The notes beneath the pieces were generated by a model that ran no database searches, was not told where the DNA came from, and saw only the letters and a program-made list of their open reading frames with translations. 64,000 nucleotides of DNA from Yersinia hibernica (GTDB lineage: Bacteria; Pseudomonadota; Gammaproteobacteria; Enterobacterales; Enterobacteriaceae): contig NZ_CP032487.1 in NCBI RefSeq assembly GCF_004124235.1, forward strand, positions 1,426,001 through 1,490,000. Direction: 5' to 3'. Position numbers and translations under genes: made by a program. Positions 11,621 through 21,296 of the stretch are shown here, piece by piece (position 1 is the stretch's first letter; each line of letters begins with the position of its first letter).

Positions 11621-13077
11621 ATTCATTAATTGAGCGGGCAAATGCCGCACAACAAACTTTAGCTTCTCAGGTCGGCCAGAATTTCTATCCCCATTTCCAT
11701 TTGGCTCCGCCAGCGGGGTGGATGAATGATCCTAATGGGCTGATTTTTTTCAAGGGGCACTATCACGCGTTTTATCAGCATCACCCCTATGATGAAAATT
11801 GGGGGCCGATGCACTGGGGCCATGCGACCAGCCCCGATATGCTGTGTTGGCAGCATCAGCCGATTGCATTAGCACCGGGAGACCCGTGGGATAAAGACGG
11901 CTGTTTTTCTGGCTGTGCGGTTGACGACAATGGCGTGTTAAGTCTGATTTATACCGGCCATGTTTGGCTTAAAGATGAGGGCGATGACAGTGCCATTCGC
12001 GAAGTTCAGTGTCTGGCGACCAGCCAGGATGGCATACATTTTGACAAGCAGGGTGTTGTGCTGACTCCTCCTGAGGGCATCATGCATTTTCGTGATCCTA
12101 AAGTGTGGTTTGAGGATGATTATTGGTGGATGGTTGTTGGTGCCCGAGATTCGCGCGATCATGGGCAAGTTTTGCTATATCGCGGAATTTCACTGCATGA
12201 ATGGCAATTTATGCAAGTTTTGGCGCGTGCCGATGATGATATGGGATATATGTGGGAATGCCCAGATTTCTTTCCATTGGGTGATGAGCGAATCCTGATG
12301 TTTTCACCACAGGGCTTGGCTGCGCAAGGTTACCGCCATCGGAACTTGTTCCAAAGTGGGGTGTTGCGCGGACAATGGCAGCCAGGTGGCGATTTTACCC
12401 CATCTCAACCTTTTACCGAGTTGGATCACGGCCATGATTTCTATGCACCGCAATCCCTACTGACTGCTGATGGTCGTCGAGTCATCATTGGGTGGATGGA
12501 TATGTGGCAATCTCCCATGCCGACTAAAGCCGATAATTGGTGCGGTTGCCTGACGTTACCACGGGAATTAAGTCTTGATACTCAAGGCCAGCTATTGATG
12601 CAGCCAATACGAGAAGTTGAAGCATTAAGGCAGTCCAGTCAGTCAGCTATTCCCGCCACGCGGTTGCAAGATAAACAACTGTTGCTCGAAAACTGCCGCA
12701 GTATGGAATGGCAGTTGCTGTGGGATACCGCCACCAGCCAGGCGGAAAAATATGGTTTGCAGCTGGGTGATAGCCATGGAACGGGAGGTCGAGTATCTAT
12801 TTATGTGGATAATCAGGCTAATCGACTCATTCTCGAGCGATATTATCCGCAGCATGGTTTGACGGGATATCGCAGTGTGGCTCTGGCCGAGTCAGGATTA
12901 TTATCATTGCGTGTCTTTATTGATAGCTCATCGATCGAGGTATTTATCAATGATGGGCAGGCCTGTATGAGTAGCCGTATCTATCCTGAGCCGCATGAGC
13001 GCTATTTATCATTATTTGCAGAGAATGGCCCGGCGGAACTGCTGAGCGCTAAATATTGGCATTTAGTGACTCGCTAA
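11617..13077 (+). CDS. cscA: Glycoside hydrolase family 32 invertase
   Basis: The 486-residue enzyme has the three GH32 carboxylate motifs in order: WMNDPNG near residue 36 (nucleophile Asp), FRDPK near residue 160 (transition-state stabiliser), and WECPD near residue 213 (acid/base Glu). A C-terminal beta-sandwich follows. No signal peptide is present, so it cleaves sugar in the cytosol. It would split sucrose, or sucrose-6-phosphate if fed by a PTS. The neighbouring proton symporter argues for unphosphorylated sucrose, as in the E. coli csc system. No fructokinase lies beside it, unlike cscK in E. coli. Confidence 0.9.
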   Translation: MNSLIERANAAQQTLASQVGQNFYPHFHLAPPAGWMNDPNGLIFFKGHYHAFYQHHPYDENWGPMHWGHATSPDMLCWQHQPIALAPGDPWDKDGCFSGCAVDDNGVLSLIYTGHVWLKDEGDDSAIREVQCLATSQDGIHFDKQGVVLTPPEGIMHFRDPKVWFEDDYWWMVVGARDSRDHGQVLLYRGISLHEWQFMQVLARADDDMGYMWECPDFFPLGDERILMFSPQGLAAQGYRHRNLFQSGVLRGQWQPGGDFTPSQPFTELDHGHDFYAPQSLLTADGRRVIIGWMDMWQSPMPTKADNWCGCLTLPRELSLDTQGQLLMQPIREVEALRQSSQSAIPATRLQDKQLLLENCRSMEWQLLWDTATSQAEKYGLQLGDSHGTGGRVSIYVDNQANRLILERYYPQHGLTGYRSVALAESGLLSLRVFIDSSSIEVFINDGQACMSSRIYPEPHERYLSLFAENGPAELLSAKYWHLVTR

Positions 13078-13080
13078 CCC

Positions 13081-14085
13081 TCAAATCGCTGAAATGGACG
13101 CCCGCTCAAGCAGTGGGCAAGGTAGCCGCTGTGTTAAACGCGATTCCCGCCCTTCAATCAAATGCAGGGCGGCTTCCCGGCCAATATCATAATGGGGCAA
13201 TTGCACGGTGGTCAGTGGTGGTAGAAATAGTTCACCGATGCCGACCATATTGTCATAACCGACTACCGCCACTTGCTGCGGGATGGTGATACCTTTTGCT
13301 AACAGCACTTGATAGGCCAGAAAAGCAATGCGGTCGTTGCCGCAAATCAGCACATCAAAGTCCGGTTTCCCCTCGGGGCAGTAGCGGTCTAATAGGGGGA
13401 TAACATCTTGATAATGTTCATCTCCCCAGGCTAAATGACACTGGCGCAACTGCGCTATTGGCCGAGCTGATTCCAGCCAAGCTTTTTCTGCACCCGCGCG
13501 CCGAGCCCTGCCCGCCAGAGTGCAATCGGGAAGATAAATACACAATGGCCGCTGGTAACCGCGGCTTAACAGCAATTTCATCGCCTGATACTGACCATCA
13601 AAGTCATCAGGAATGTAACTGGGGATGGTATGGTTTTCACTGACACAGTTAGCCAACACAATATTTTTATCCCGCAGGCGCTCGGGGATGGTCACTTGCC
13701 GTAGCCCCATTGACGTAAAAATAATGCCGTCAGGACGTTGGGCCAGCAACTGGTTAACTGCGCGCTCGCTATCTTCTTGCGACGTGAGATTGACCAAAAA
13801 ACTATTCCAACCAAATTCACGTGCTGTTAGCTCAATGGACAGTAATATTTCAACTGAAAAAGGGGTGGTGGCGGTATCCCACGCGAGCACGGCCAGAGTC
13901 GATGTTTGGGCCGTATTACCCCTCATTTTTCGTGCAGAAAAATCAGGCACATAATTAAGGGCCTCAATAGCCTGCATCACTCGCTGATAAGTTTCTGGGC
14001 GCAGTTGTTCTGGGTTATTGATGGCCCGAGAAACTGTCATTAATGAAACTGACGCCAGATTTGCCACTTCTTTCAGCGAAGCCAT
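13081..14085 (-). CDS. cscR: LacI-family repressor of the sucrose-type operon
   Basis: The 334-residue protein has an N-terminal LacI helix-turn-helix (LKEVANLASVSLMTVSRAIN, residues 4-23) with hinge helix, then a periplasmic-binding-like ligand domain. The upstream in-frame start (14097) is less likely than ATG 14085, which follows TGAGGAAAG. It converges on the invertase gene with 3 bp between stop codons and probably binds the two GTTAACGTTAAC sites. The ligand is presumably sucrose or fructose. The name is by analogy with E. coli CscR. Confidence 0.8.
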   Translation of the reverse strand: MASLKEVANLASVSLMTVSRAINNPEQLRPETYQRVMQAIEALNYVPDFSARKMRGNTAQTSTLAVLAWDTATTPFSVEILLSIELTAREFGWNSFLVNLTSQEDSERAVNQLLAQRPDGIIFTSMGLRQVTIPERLRDKNIVLANCVSENHTIPSYIPDDFDGQYQAMKLLLSRGYQRPLCIYLPDCTLAGRARRAGAEKAWLESARPIAQLRQCHLAWGDEHYQDVIPLLDRYCPEGKPDFDVLICGNDRIAFLAYQVLLAKGITIPQQVAVVGYDNMVGIGELFLPPLTTVQLPHYDIGREAALHLIEGRESRLTQRLPCPLLERASISAI

Positions 14086-14184
14086 TACTTTCCTCAATGG
14101 ATTATGTTGCCGTTCTCAGCGGTTGATTATCGTTTTCTTGCCATTATTGATCAACCGGTGCGGTGGTGTTGACTCTCGCGACCA

Positions 14185-14210
14185 ATAAAAAGCCCTCATG
14201 AGTGAGGGCT
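14185..14210 (-). terminator. Terminator of the 86-residue gene
   Basis: AGCCCTCA / TGAGGGCT pairs around TGAG and is followed on the minus strand by TTTTTATT. Confidence 0.8.
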
Positions 14211-14215
14211 GGAAA

Positions 14216-14476
14216 CTAGCGGTTGGCTTTATCATCAGCCTCATCAATCAAGCCATTGGCTATTTTGCTTGCATCAAGGTAACGGGAAGAGCTTAAAATT
14301 CCATTCAGTGTTTCTCGGATGCTGAACAGAAATTGATCATTATCTGACTCATTAGCACATTCAACCATTAACGCGACAAGCAAAGCTTCATGGGCGATCA
14401 AGTGATCTTCACCAGGTAAGTTTGCATCAGTTTCACCTTGTTGGGCGCGAACAGATGTTTGATTAAGTGATGACAT
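14216..14476 (-). CDS. Small acidic helical protein, possibly YmgB/AriR-like
   Basis: The 86-residue protein is mostly helical and acidic, with no signal peptide or membrane span. ATG 14476 follows AAGGAG at good distance and the gene has its own terminator, so it is almost surely expressed. The spacing of hydrophobic residues in the second half (FSIRETLNGILSSSRYLD) loosely recalls the biofilm-linked AriR/YmgB family, but I cannot confirm that by eye. Function unknown. Confidence 0.7.
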   Translation of the reverse strand: MSSLNQTSVRAQQGETDANLPGEDHLIAHEALLVALMVECANESDNDQFLFSIRETLNGILSSSRYLDASKIANGLIDEADDKANR

Positions 14477-14648
14477 AAAACTCCTTATTTAATAATTGAA
14501 TAACCAGCTACCCACTATAGCGGGGTTTCTGTTTATTGCTATGACAGATGAATAGTCAGTTATAGCATCCATAACAGATAATGCGCGGATTGTGCTTGTT
14601 CTCTTGATTTATTCACGCCATTTCAACGAGATATTATTTGAGTCCATC

Positions 14649-16208
14649 TTAATTTTGCGGACGATAAATCCGAACCGCGGCGGTTAGGCGCAGGGTACGA
14701 TGCGCTAACTCTTCTGCTGCACCGGCATATTGCTCCACCATGGCCGCATTCTGATGCGTCATTTGATCCAACTGACCAATTGATTGACTAATCTGCCCCA
14801 GAGCTTGCGTCTGTTCATGAGTTGAGGTGCTGATTTCACTGATTAAGGTCGAAACTTGGCCCGCTTGTTTGACGATATTATCCATGGTAGCGCCGGCATT
14901 TTGGACTAATGCGCTACCATCGCGCACTCGCTCCACACTGGTTTCGATTAAGTGTTTAATCTCTTTCGCCGCAGTGGAAGATCGCTGGGCCAAATGGCGG
15001 ACTTCACTGGCAACGACGGCAAAACCCCGGCCTTGTTCACCCGCACGTGCGGCTTCAACCGCTGCATTGAGTGCCAAAATATTGGTTTGGAAAGCAATAC
15101 CCTCAATCACACTGATAATATCGACAATACGATGGCTGGAATCATTAATCGTGCCCATGGTTTTAATCACCTGATGCATTAATTCGCTGCCTTTCTCCGC
15201 GGCATGGCTGCTCATGGCTGCGAGTGATGTGGTTTCATTGGCACTATTGGCGCTGTTTTGTACGGTTGCCACTAACTGTTCAGTAGCACTGACGATATGC
15301 TGTAAATTGGCAGTGGCTTGTTCAGTTCGTACTTTTAGCTCACGATTACCTGCGGCAATTTCACTGCTGGCGGTGTTAATGCCATCTACTTGGCCGCTGA
15401 CATCATCGGTTAGTGAGCGAAGATTCAACCCCAACTGATTGACACTCCGCATTAAATAGCCAATTTCATCCACACGATTGAGTTGCACATAATCACCCGC
15501 TTGCCCGGAAGAGACATCTTGGGCTTGCTGTAAAATCGCGGCAATTGGGCGGGCGACCTGGCGCTCGAGCCAAAGTGATGTTATCAGGCTACTGACAAGG
15601 GTGGTTACCCCTAGCCCGAGTAAGGGTAAGCCGCTAATGCCCATCCCCTTCGCCGCGACAGTCGGTAGCAGTGCAGCCATCAATAATGCACCGCGTAAAC
15701 GCCAGCGTAATGGCAAAGTTTGCAATAATGACAAGAAAGAGAGCCAGCCGGTGCGGACAATCAAACCTCGGTACAAGGCAATGCGACGATGTTTGGCTTT
15801 ACCCGAGTTAAAATCACTATATAGCGCTTCGGCCTGCTTAACTTCTTCACGAGTGGGGGCAATGCGCACAGAAATATAGCCGGTTAAACGGCCATTATGA
15901 CGTAATGGAGTGGCATTGGCGCGAACCCAATAATAGTCGCCATTTTTCCGGCGATTTTTGACCAATGACGACCAGGAGAGGCCGGCATTCAAGGTTTGCC
16001 ACATATCGGCAAACGCCGCAGGGGGCATATCCGGGTGCCGCACCACATTGTGAGGTTGACCCAGTAAATTTTGATATTCAAAGCCACTGGCACGAACAAA
16101 GGCGGCATTGGCATAGGTGATATTACCTTGAGTATCGGTGGTCGATTGCAAGGTGGTATCGGGGCCAATGGGAAACTCCTGCCGACTGACAGGTTTGTTC
16201 ACTCGCAT
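14649..16208 (-). CDS. aer: Aer-like energy/redox taxis receptor (PAS-MCP)
   Basis: The 519-residue protein matches E. coli Aer in layout. An N-terminal PAS domain (about residues 15-125) has the FAD-pocket sequence [23 protein letters not shown] short hydrophobic hairpin (about 165-215) anchors it in the inner membrane. A HAMP-like region is followed by a cytoplasmic methyl-accepting signalling domain (about 270-510) with the hairpin tip [32 protein letters not shown] sequence. It would sense electron-transport state through FAD and signal via CheW/CheA. No che genes are adjacent. It is single-copy in the window and slightly longer than E. coli Aer (506). Confidence 0.88.
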   Translation of the reverse strand: MRVNKPVSRQEFPIGPDTTLQSTTDTQGNITYANAAFVRASGFEYQNLLGQPHNVVRHPDMPPAAFADMWQTLNAGLSWSSLVKNRRKNGDYYWVRANATPLRHNGRLTGYISVRIAPTREEVKQAEALYSDFNSGKAKHRRIALYRGLIVRTGWLSFLSLLQTLPLRWRLRGALLMAALLPTVAAKGMGISGLPLLGLGVTTLVSSLITSLWLERQVARPIAAILQQAQDVSSGQAGDYVQLNRVDEIGYLMRSVNQLGLNLRSLTDDVSGQVDGINTASSEIAAGNRELKVRTEQATANLQHIVSATEQLVATVQNSANSANETTSLAAMSSHAAEKGSELMHQVIKTMGTINDSSHRIVDIISVIEGIAFQTNILALNAAVEAARAGEQGRGFAVVASEVRHLAQRSSTAAKEIKHLIETSVERVRDGSALVQNAGATMDNIVKQAGQVSTLISEISTSTHEQTQALGQISQSIGQLDQMTHQNAAMVEQYAGAAEELAHRTLRLTAAVRIYRPQN

Positions 16209-16769
16209 AATAACCTCAGTAAATGGGGGTTGTTTATCATCGCGGAAGACAATAATTACTGAGGGTAATCGGCAGTCATCAATAAAACTTTATGCTTTTA
16301 TTTATTAAATTATTAATTCCCCATAAAGGTGCTATTTATTGCTCTTATTGCACTTATTTGGGGCGCTTAAATCATTAATTAATAGATGGTGTCAGCTGAA
16401 TTCATTATTTATATTTAACTTTTTATTTATTTTTTAAATAATTGAGTTGGCAATAAAATACTTAAAAAACATGCTGTTGTGCTTTTGTTTGTTATTTTCT
16501 TTAGTGATTAACTAGTGAGTCTTGCAAAATAGTATTAATTTATTTTCCTATTGGCCTTTTATTGGCTTTAAATATGTGTATTTTTTACTTAAAAGTTACA
16601 AAGCGTGATGTTTATTGGGTGATTCATTCATTATATTTGTTAATTATGAATATCATGTTGATTATTTGTTACAGTTGCCTGGTATATCAATGTGAGAAAT
16701 ATTCATTAGCAATAACCAATCCCTGCAAAGACTGGGAGCGCAAAGTTAACAAGGATGCTGAATACTGGA
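16209..16769. other. AT-rich intergenic region
   Basis: About 560 very AT-rich bases between the aer promoter side and the end of the DUF2461 gene. One open frame (16562-16837, TTG start) overlaps the neighbouring gene and has no ribosome site. I see no supported gene here. Confidence 0.5.
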
Positions 16770-17474
16770 TTAGAATCCATTTAACACTAAATGACTTTTC
16801 TTCAATCCTTCTATTTTCATCAGGAAGTCATAGATAGGAGAAAGTCGCCTAAAGTCTTTGCTTAAAATATCAACTAGTTGCTCGGAAAACAGGATATCCA
16901 TGTCATTATGATGGCTGATTAATGCCCACGATTTTTTGTTGTACCATGCTGCCAATTGCGGTGATTGGTCTTTAATCAGTGGCCGCTTATAACTTTCTCC
17001 TTCAATTGTGAAATTGGGATGAATGCACTCCGCTATCTTAAGAAAATCTGCTGGAGCACAGGTTAATTGTTGGCGAAAAAGCGCCATCGTGGTGCGGGAT
17101 GCGCTGTAATAGCCCAGCCCATATCGCCACCAATCTGGGCCAAACTCAAAAAAGTATGTTGGTGCGTCTGTCCAGTTTTTACGCGATCTTTTAAAGGTCA
17201 GCCAAATATTGTTGCGATACAGTGACTTGTCATGAGAAAAACGTGTATCCCGGTTCATTCGGGAAATCGTTTTACCAATGGCTGGGCGAACTTCAAACAA
17301 TTCATCAATAGTTAGCATATCTGAACTTAAGTCACTCACCAGTTTTCGCATGGGTTGCAGTAGATGCTTGTCATAGATATCACGATGTTCCTCAAACCAT
17401 TCTTTATTGTTGTTTTGACTGATAAGTTGCAAGAAGGTCAGGCCGTCCTGAATAAAGCCGGTAAATTCACTCAT
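16770..17474 (-). CDS. DUF2461 family protein
   Basis: The 234-residue protein begins MSEFTGFIQDGLTFLQLISQ at ATG 17474, which has AAAGGA eight bases upstream; the longer frame into umuC is not used. It has the DUF2461/TIGR02453 features: NKEWFEEHRDIYDKHL, a central FSHDKSLYRNNIWLTF segment and WWRYGLGYYSAS. The biochemical function of the family is unknown. It lies 110 bp downstream of umuC on the same strand with no obvious terminator, so it may be carried on the SOS-induced umuDC transcript. Confidence 0.8.
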   Translation of the reverse strand: MSEFTGFIQDGLTFLQLISQNNNKEWFEEHRDIYDKHLLQPMRKLVSDLSSDMLTIDELFEVRPAIGKTISRMNRDTRFSHDKSLYRNNIWLTFKRSRKNWTDAPTYFFEFGPDWWRYGLGYYSASRTTMALFRQQLTCAPADFLKIAECIHPNFTIEGESYKRPLIKDQSPQLAAWYNKKSWALISHHNDMDILFSEQLVDILSKDFRRLSPIYDFLMKIEGLKKSHLVLNGF

Positions 17475-17584
17475 AATATTCCTTTCTTTAATACAGTTCA
17501 GACTGAGCTTTTGTTGATCCGCCATCAATGCTTCTAATACTTTTTTTTGATAAAACGGCACTCCAGAGTGCATGTCAAGTGATG

Positions 17585-18853
17585 TTATCTGATGATGGCG
17601 ATCGGGATATCCGTAACACGGGTAGTATATGCTGGTGATAACATTTCGCGTTTCATCTGCCATTCTGGGTTGATTCCTTGTCCGATGAAGGCAATTTTGC
17701 TTTTTCCAGATTGATTAATGCTGTCGATAGTCGCCATTAATTGCTCACTGTTGATACGCGGTTTGCACTCATCAAATAGCCCCAATTGGGCGATCCCGTG
17801 ACTTGAAAATTCCCCTAATACAATCCCTGCTTTCAGGTAACGATGACCGGGCCGCCAAATTGCCGCTAGGCATTTAAGTGCGGCACTAATAATATCTCGC
17901 GAATCCAGCGTCGGCAAAGTGAGGCGGGTGCTGGCAACATTACTGTAGTAGGTCTCGTTGGTCGCAAAGGGGCTGGTTTTGATAAATGTTGATATATAGC
18001 GACAGTATTGATGTTCTTTCCGCAGCTTTTCTGCGGCTTTCTCGGCATAACTGCAAACTGCCTCATGCATGCTTTGATATTCAGTGATTCGTTCGCTAAA
18101 TGAACGTGAGCAGATTATTTGTTGTTTTGTCGGGGCGAATTCAGTAACGGCTAAACACGCTTCACCACATAACTCTCTTACCGTCCGCTCCAACACCACA
18201 CTAAAATTTTTGCGAATCAAAGAAGGGTTGGCTTCTGCGAGTTGCAGTGCTGTGGTGATCCCCATCATCTCAAGCTTTTTCGCCGTACGGCGGCCCACGC
18301 CCCATACCTCCGCGACAGGCATGAGTGCCAGTAACTTACGTTGGCGCTCGGGATTGGATAAATCGACTACCCCCCTGGTTTTATGCCATAACTTGGCGGC
18401 GTGGTTTGCCAACTTAGCTAATGTTTTGCTAGGGGCTATGCCTACACCAACATTTAGGCCAGTTAATTTTCGTATATGATCTCGCACAAATTGACCAAAT
18501 TCTTCCAGCGCAATGGAAGGTTGGACATCTTTTAGGCTGAGAAAGGCTTCATCAATTGAGTAAATTTCAATTCCTGGAGCCAATTGCTCAAGAATAGTCA
18601 TCACGCGCGCGGACATATCACTGTAGAGCGCATAATTGCTACTGAATGCAATTACACCATGCTGGCGTATAACTTGTTGAATTTTAAAATAGGGCGCGCC
18701 CATAGTGATCCCCACGGCTTTAGCCTCGCGGCTGCGGGCTATTACGCAGCCATCATTATTAGAGAGCACCACTACTGGCCGGCCATACAAGTCTGGTCGA
18801 AACACGGTTTCGCAACTGGCATAAAAAGAATTGACATCAACTAAAGCAAACAT
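17585..18853 (-). CDS. umuC: DNA polymerase V catalytic subunit UmuC
   Basis: UmuC is the Y-family translesion polymerase of Pol V (UmuD'2C-RecA-ATP). The 422-residue protein has the Y-family catalytic motifs [14 protein letters not shown] at the N-terminus and [12 protein letters not shown] near residue 100, with the metal-binding Asp and Asp-Glu. The thumb/little-finger region and a C-terminal Pol V tail ([17 protein letters not shown]) follow. It starts at ATG 18853, overlapping the umuD stop (ATGATG), so the pair is translationally coupled as in E. coli. Length equals the E. coli protein, and no frameshift is seen. Confidence 0.97.
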   Translation of the reverse strand: MFALVDVNSFYASCETVFRPDLYGRPVVVLSNNDGCVIARSREAKAVGITMGAPYFKIQQVIRQHGVIAFSSNYALYSDMSARVMTILEQLAPGIEIYSIDEAFLSLKDVQPSIALEEFGQFVRDHIRKLTGLNVGVGIAPSKTLAKLANHAAKLWHKTRGVVDLSNPERQRKLLALMPVAEVWGVGRRTAKKLEMMGITTALQLAEANPSLIRKNFSVVLERTVRELCGEACLAVTEFAPTKQQIICSRSFSERITEYQSMHEAVCSYAEKAAEKLRKEHQYCRYISTFIKTSPFATNETYYSNVASTRLTLPTLDSRDIISAALKCLAAIWRPGHRYLKAGIVLGEFSSHGIAQLGLFDECKPRINSEQLMATIDSINQSGKSKIAFIGQGINPEWQMKREMLSPAYTTRVTDIPIAIIR

Positions 18854-19209
18854 CATTTTAACTTATTGATACTAAATGTAATAACGCCAAAAATGGCCCA
18901 CTCCTCATCCCCCTCGCACAGTTTTAGTGGCGGGGAGTTGGCATTAAGCGCTTCTAGGCGGAGGGTGGGGCGTAAGTAAAGGCGCTTAATGCTGAATTCC
19001 CCCCCAACGGTGACGATGACAATATCCCCATGTCGCGCTTGTAAACTGCGATCTATCACTAACAGCGCACCATGGTGGATACCCGCATTGACCAAAGATT
19101 CACCTTCAGCCGTCATAAAAAAAGTGGCGGCCGGATGAGCAATACAGTGCTCATTTAGGTCGATTCTTTTTTCAATATAGTCTTGTGCCGCATGACCAAA
19201 TGCAACCAT
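18853..19209 (-). CDS. umuD: UmuD, apparently encoded directly in its UmuD'-length form
   Basis: The product is the S24-family UmuD subunit of Pol V. It keeps the catalytic Ser ([10 protein letters not shown]) and the Lys of the dyad (GEFSIKRL). ATG 19209 follows GGAGG at five bases and gives 118 residues starting [17 protein letters not shown]. This corresponds closely to E. coli UmuD', which begins at Gly25 after Cys24-Gly25 cleavage. An in-frame TTG eight codons upstream (19233) has no ribosome site and would not restore the N-terminal arm. The frame further upstream runs into the LexA box. The usual Cys-Gly cleavage pair is replaced by Val-Ala at the equivalent place. Confidence 0.88.
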   Translation of the reverse strand: MVAFGHAAQDYIEKRIDLNEHCIAHPAATFFMTAEGESLVNAGIHHGALLVIDRSLQARHGDIVIVTVGGEFSIKRLYLRPTLRLEALNANSPPLKLCEGDEEWAIFGVITFSINKLK

Positions 19210-19272
19210 AGAGCCTCCAAATGATTGATACAAGGGAGAGCGCGATAACCCAAAGCTGTCAACTGACCGATA

Positions 19273-19288
19273 CTGTTTATTTATACAG
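19273..19288. promoter_or_regulatory. LexA (SOS) box of umuDC
   Basis: On the minus strand the site reads CTGTATAAATAAACAG, the CTG-N10-CAG pattern of LexA operators, 63 bp before the umuD start. It predicts SOS induction of umuDC and possibly of the DUF2461 gene. Confidence 0.9.
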
Positions 19289-19957
19289 TATACATGACAA
19301 ATAGAAGAGGAGAAAAGCGCTAATGAGGTATTTTTTATAGCGCGTTGATTTGTAAAAATATAAAGCCAGTAAATGGAGTGTGTAGCTCGCCGCTAGTTGT
19401 CGCTCTCATCTATCGTGTATAGCGGTCGAGTTAAAATTCAAGTTGCTGAACATGAAATTTTATTTTTTATCTATTTACTCTGCAATTACAGCATGACTTA
19501 TTATTAATATAATAAATTCGTATATATAATTTATTGTTTATCAATTGGGATTAAGTTTCAAATAGATAGTTATTTAATATATAGATTTTTATCAATGACT
19601 TATAACTGTTTTGGTGTGATTTTAGTATCTAATTTTAAATTTGGAGTGATATATTTCAAAGATACTGATTAGCTAATCAATAATAAATTTCATTGACGTC
19701 ATCATTAATATGAGTGGCCTCTAACATTATCGGCTAATAGATCACGGCCACAGGCGGGCTGAATCTGTGATTGATATCATTTAATTATAATTAATAGCTA
19801 AATAATTACTTTGGGAGGTATGTGTCACTCACTAATTCCTCTATTGTAAGTTTCTACGTTGTGTTCGCTGCTCATCAACACAGGCTAGTGTAGCTCGGCT
19901 ACCTGTACGCTGTGTACTTGCAGCGGGTTGGGTATCGTCATTTTAGAAGGGAAAAAA
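19289..19957. other. Long intergenic region upstream of metY with adjacent hairpins
   Basis: About 670 AT-rich bases without a supported gene. Near the metY end, GTAGC-TCG-GCTAC and GTAC-GCTGT-GTAC form two adjacent inverted repeats (about 19890-19920) in a more GC-rich stretch beginning about 19855. They could be part of a leader RNA or a dispersed repeat. Confidence 0.5.
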
Positions 19958-21235
19958 ATGAAGTTAGAAACATTATCTATTCATGCAGGCTATTCTCCGG
20001 ACCCAACCACCAAGGCCGTTGCAGTACCCATTTATCAGACTTCCTCCTTTGCTTTTGATGATACCCAGCATGGTGCGGATCTGTTTGACTTAAAAGTCGC
20101 AGGCAATATTTACTCGCGCATCATGAACCCGACTAATGATGTATTAGAACAACGAGTTGCGGCATTGGAGGGCGGGATCGCGGCACTGGCGGTTGCATCC
20201 GGAATGGCAGCGATTACTTATGCAATTCAAACTATTGCAGAAGCCGGAGATAACATTGTGTCGGTGGCTAAGCTGTATGGCGGGACTTACAATCTGCTGG
20301 CCCACACGTTACCGCGCTATGGGATTGAAACCCGATTTGCTGATCATGATGATATTGAAACATTAGAGGCCTTGATTGATGAGCGGACAAAAGCTGTTTT
20401 TTGTGAATCAATTGGTAACCCTGCGGGCAATATTGTTGATTTGAAAAAGTTGGCTGATGCCGCCCATCGTCATGGCGTACCGCTAATTGTCGATAATACT
20501 GTCGCCACACCGATTCTTTGTCGCCCCTTTGAATATGGTGCGGATATTGTGGTGCATTCATTGACTAAATATATCGGCGGTCATGGTTCCAGCATTGGCG
20601 GCATTGTGGTGGATTCAGGCAAGTTTCCTTGGGCGCAATATCCTGAGCGCTTTATTCAATTAAATACGCCGGATGCGTCTTATCACGGCGTAACCTACAC
20701 CGAGCAGTTTGGTGCGGCTGCCTATATTGGCCGTTGTCGGGTAGTACCGCTGAGAAATACCGGTGCGGCGTTGTCGCCATTCAATGCATTTTTGATATTA
20801 CAGGGGTTAGAGACCCTAGCGTTGCGCATGGAACGCCATACAGAAAATGCATTGAAAGTTGCTTATTATTTACAAAAACATCCACAAGTCAGTTGGGTGA
20901 AATATGCCGGTTTACCAGACCATCCTGAGCATGAATTAGCCCTGCGCTATTTCGGTGGCAAACCTGCCGCGATATTATCATTCGGTATTTATGGTGGTCA
21001 GGCTGCGGGGGCGAAATTTATTGATGCACTGAATTTGATCGTGCGGTTGGTGAATATTGGTGATGCCAAATCATTAGCGTGCCATCCAGCTTCCACCACC
21101 CACCGTCAACTCAATGATGAAGAACTTGTGAAGGCGGGGGTTCCACGGGATATGGTGCGGTTGTCGATTGGCATTGAGCATATTGACGATATCCTCAATG
21201 ACCTAGCCCAGGCATTGGACGCGGCGAAAGTTTAG
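19958..21235 (+). CDS. metY: O-acetylhomoserine aminocarboxypropyltransferase (MetY type)
   Basis: This 425-residue PLP enzyme of the Cys/Met metabolism family makes homocysteine (or cysteine) from O-acetyl-homoserine/serine and sulfide by direct sulfhydrylation. The N-terminus LETLSIHAGYSPDPTTKAV and the PLP-lysine motif VVHSLTKYIGGHGSSIGG near residue 205 fix the class. A long insertion around residues 225-270 separates it from MetB/MetC. ATG 19958 follows AAGGG; the ten upstream in-frame codons are probably not translated. It stands alone, 60 bp before the convergent qorB gene. Cytosolic. Confidence 0.92.
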   Translation: MKLETLSIHAGYSPDPTTKAVAVPIYQTSSFAFDDTQHGADLFDLKVAGNIYSRIMNPTNDVLEQRVAALEGGIAALAVASGMAAITYAIQTIAEAGDNIVSVAKLYGGTYNLLAHTLPRYGIETRFADHDDIETLEALIDERTKAVFCESIGNPAGNIVDLKKLADAAHRHGVPLIVDNTVATPILCRPFEYGADIVVHSLTKYIGGHGSSIGGIVVDSGKFPWAQYPERFIQLNTPDASYHGVTYTEQFGAAAYIGRCRVVPLRNTGAALSPFNAFLILQGLETLALRMERHTENALKVAYYLQKHPQVSWVKYAGLPDHPEHELALRYFGGKPAAILSFGIYGGQAAGAKFIDALNLIVRLVNIGDAKSLACHPASTTHRQLNDEELVKAGVPRDMVRLSIGIEHIDDILNDLAQALDAAKV

Positions 21236-21296
21236 ATAAGTATGGGGGTTGGCCAGTAACACAAGGGTTACTGGTCAACAAGTCATGACAAAAAAG

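Noticed and set aside
16562..16837. 91-codon rightward frame after the aer promoter region
   Set aside because: TTG start, no ribosome site, very AT-rich, overlaps the DUF2461 gene on the other strand, no family features.
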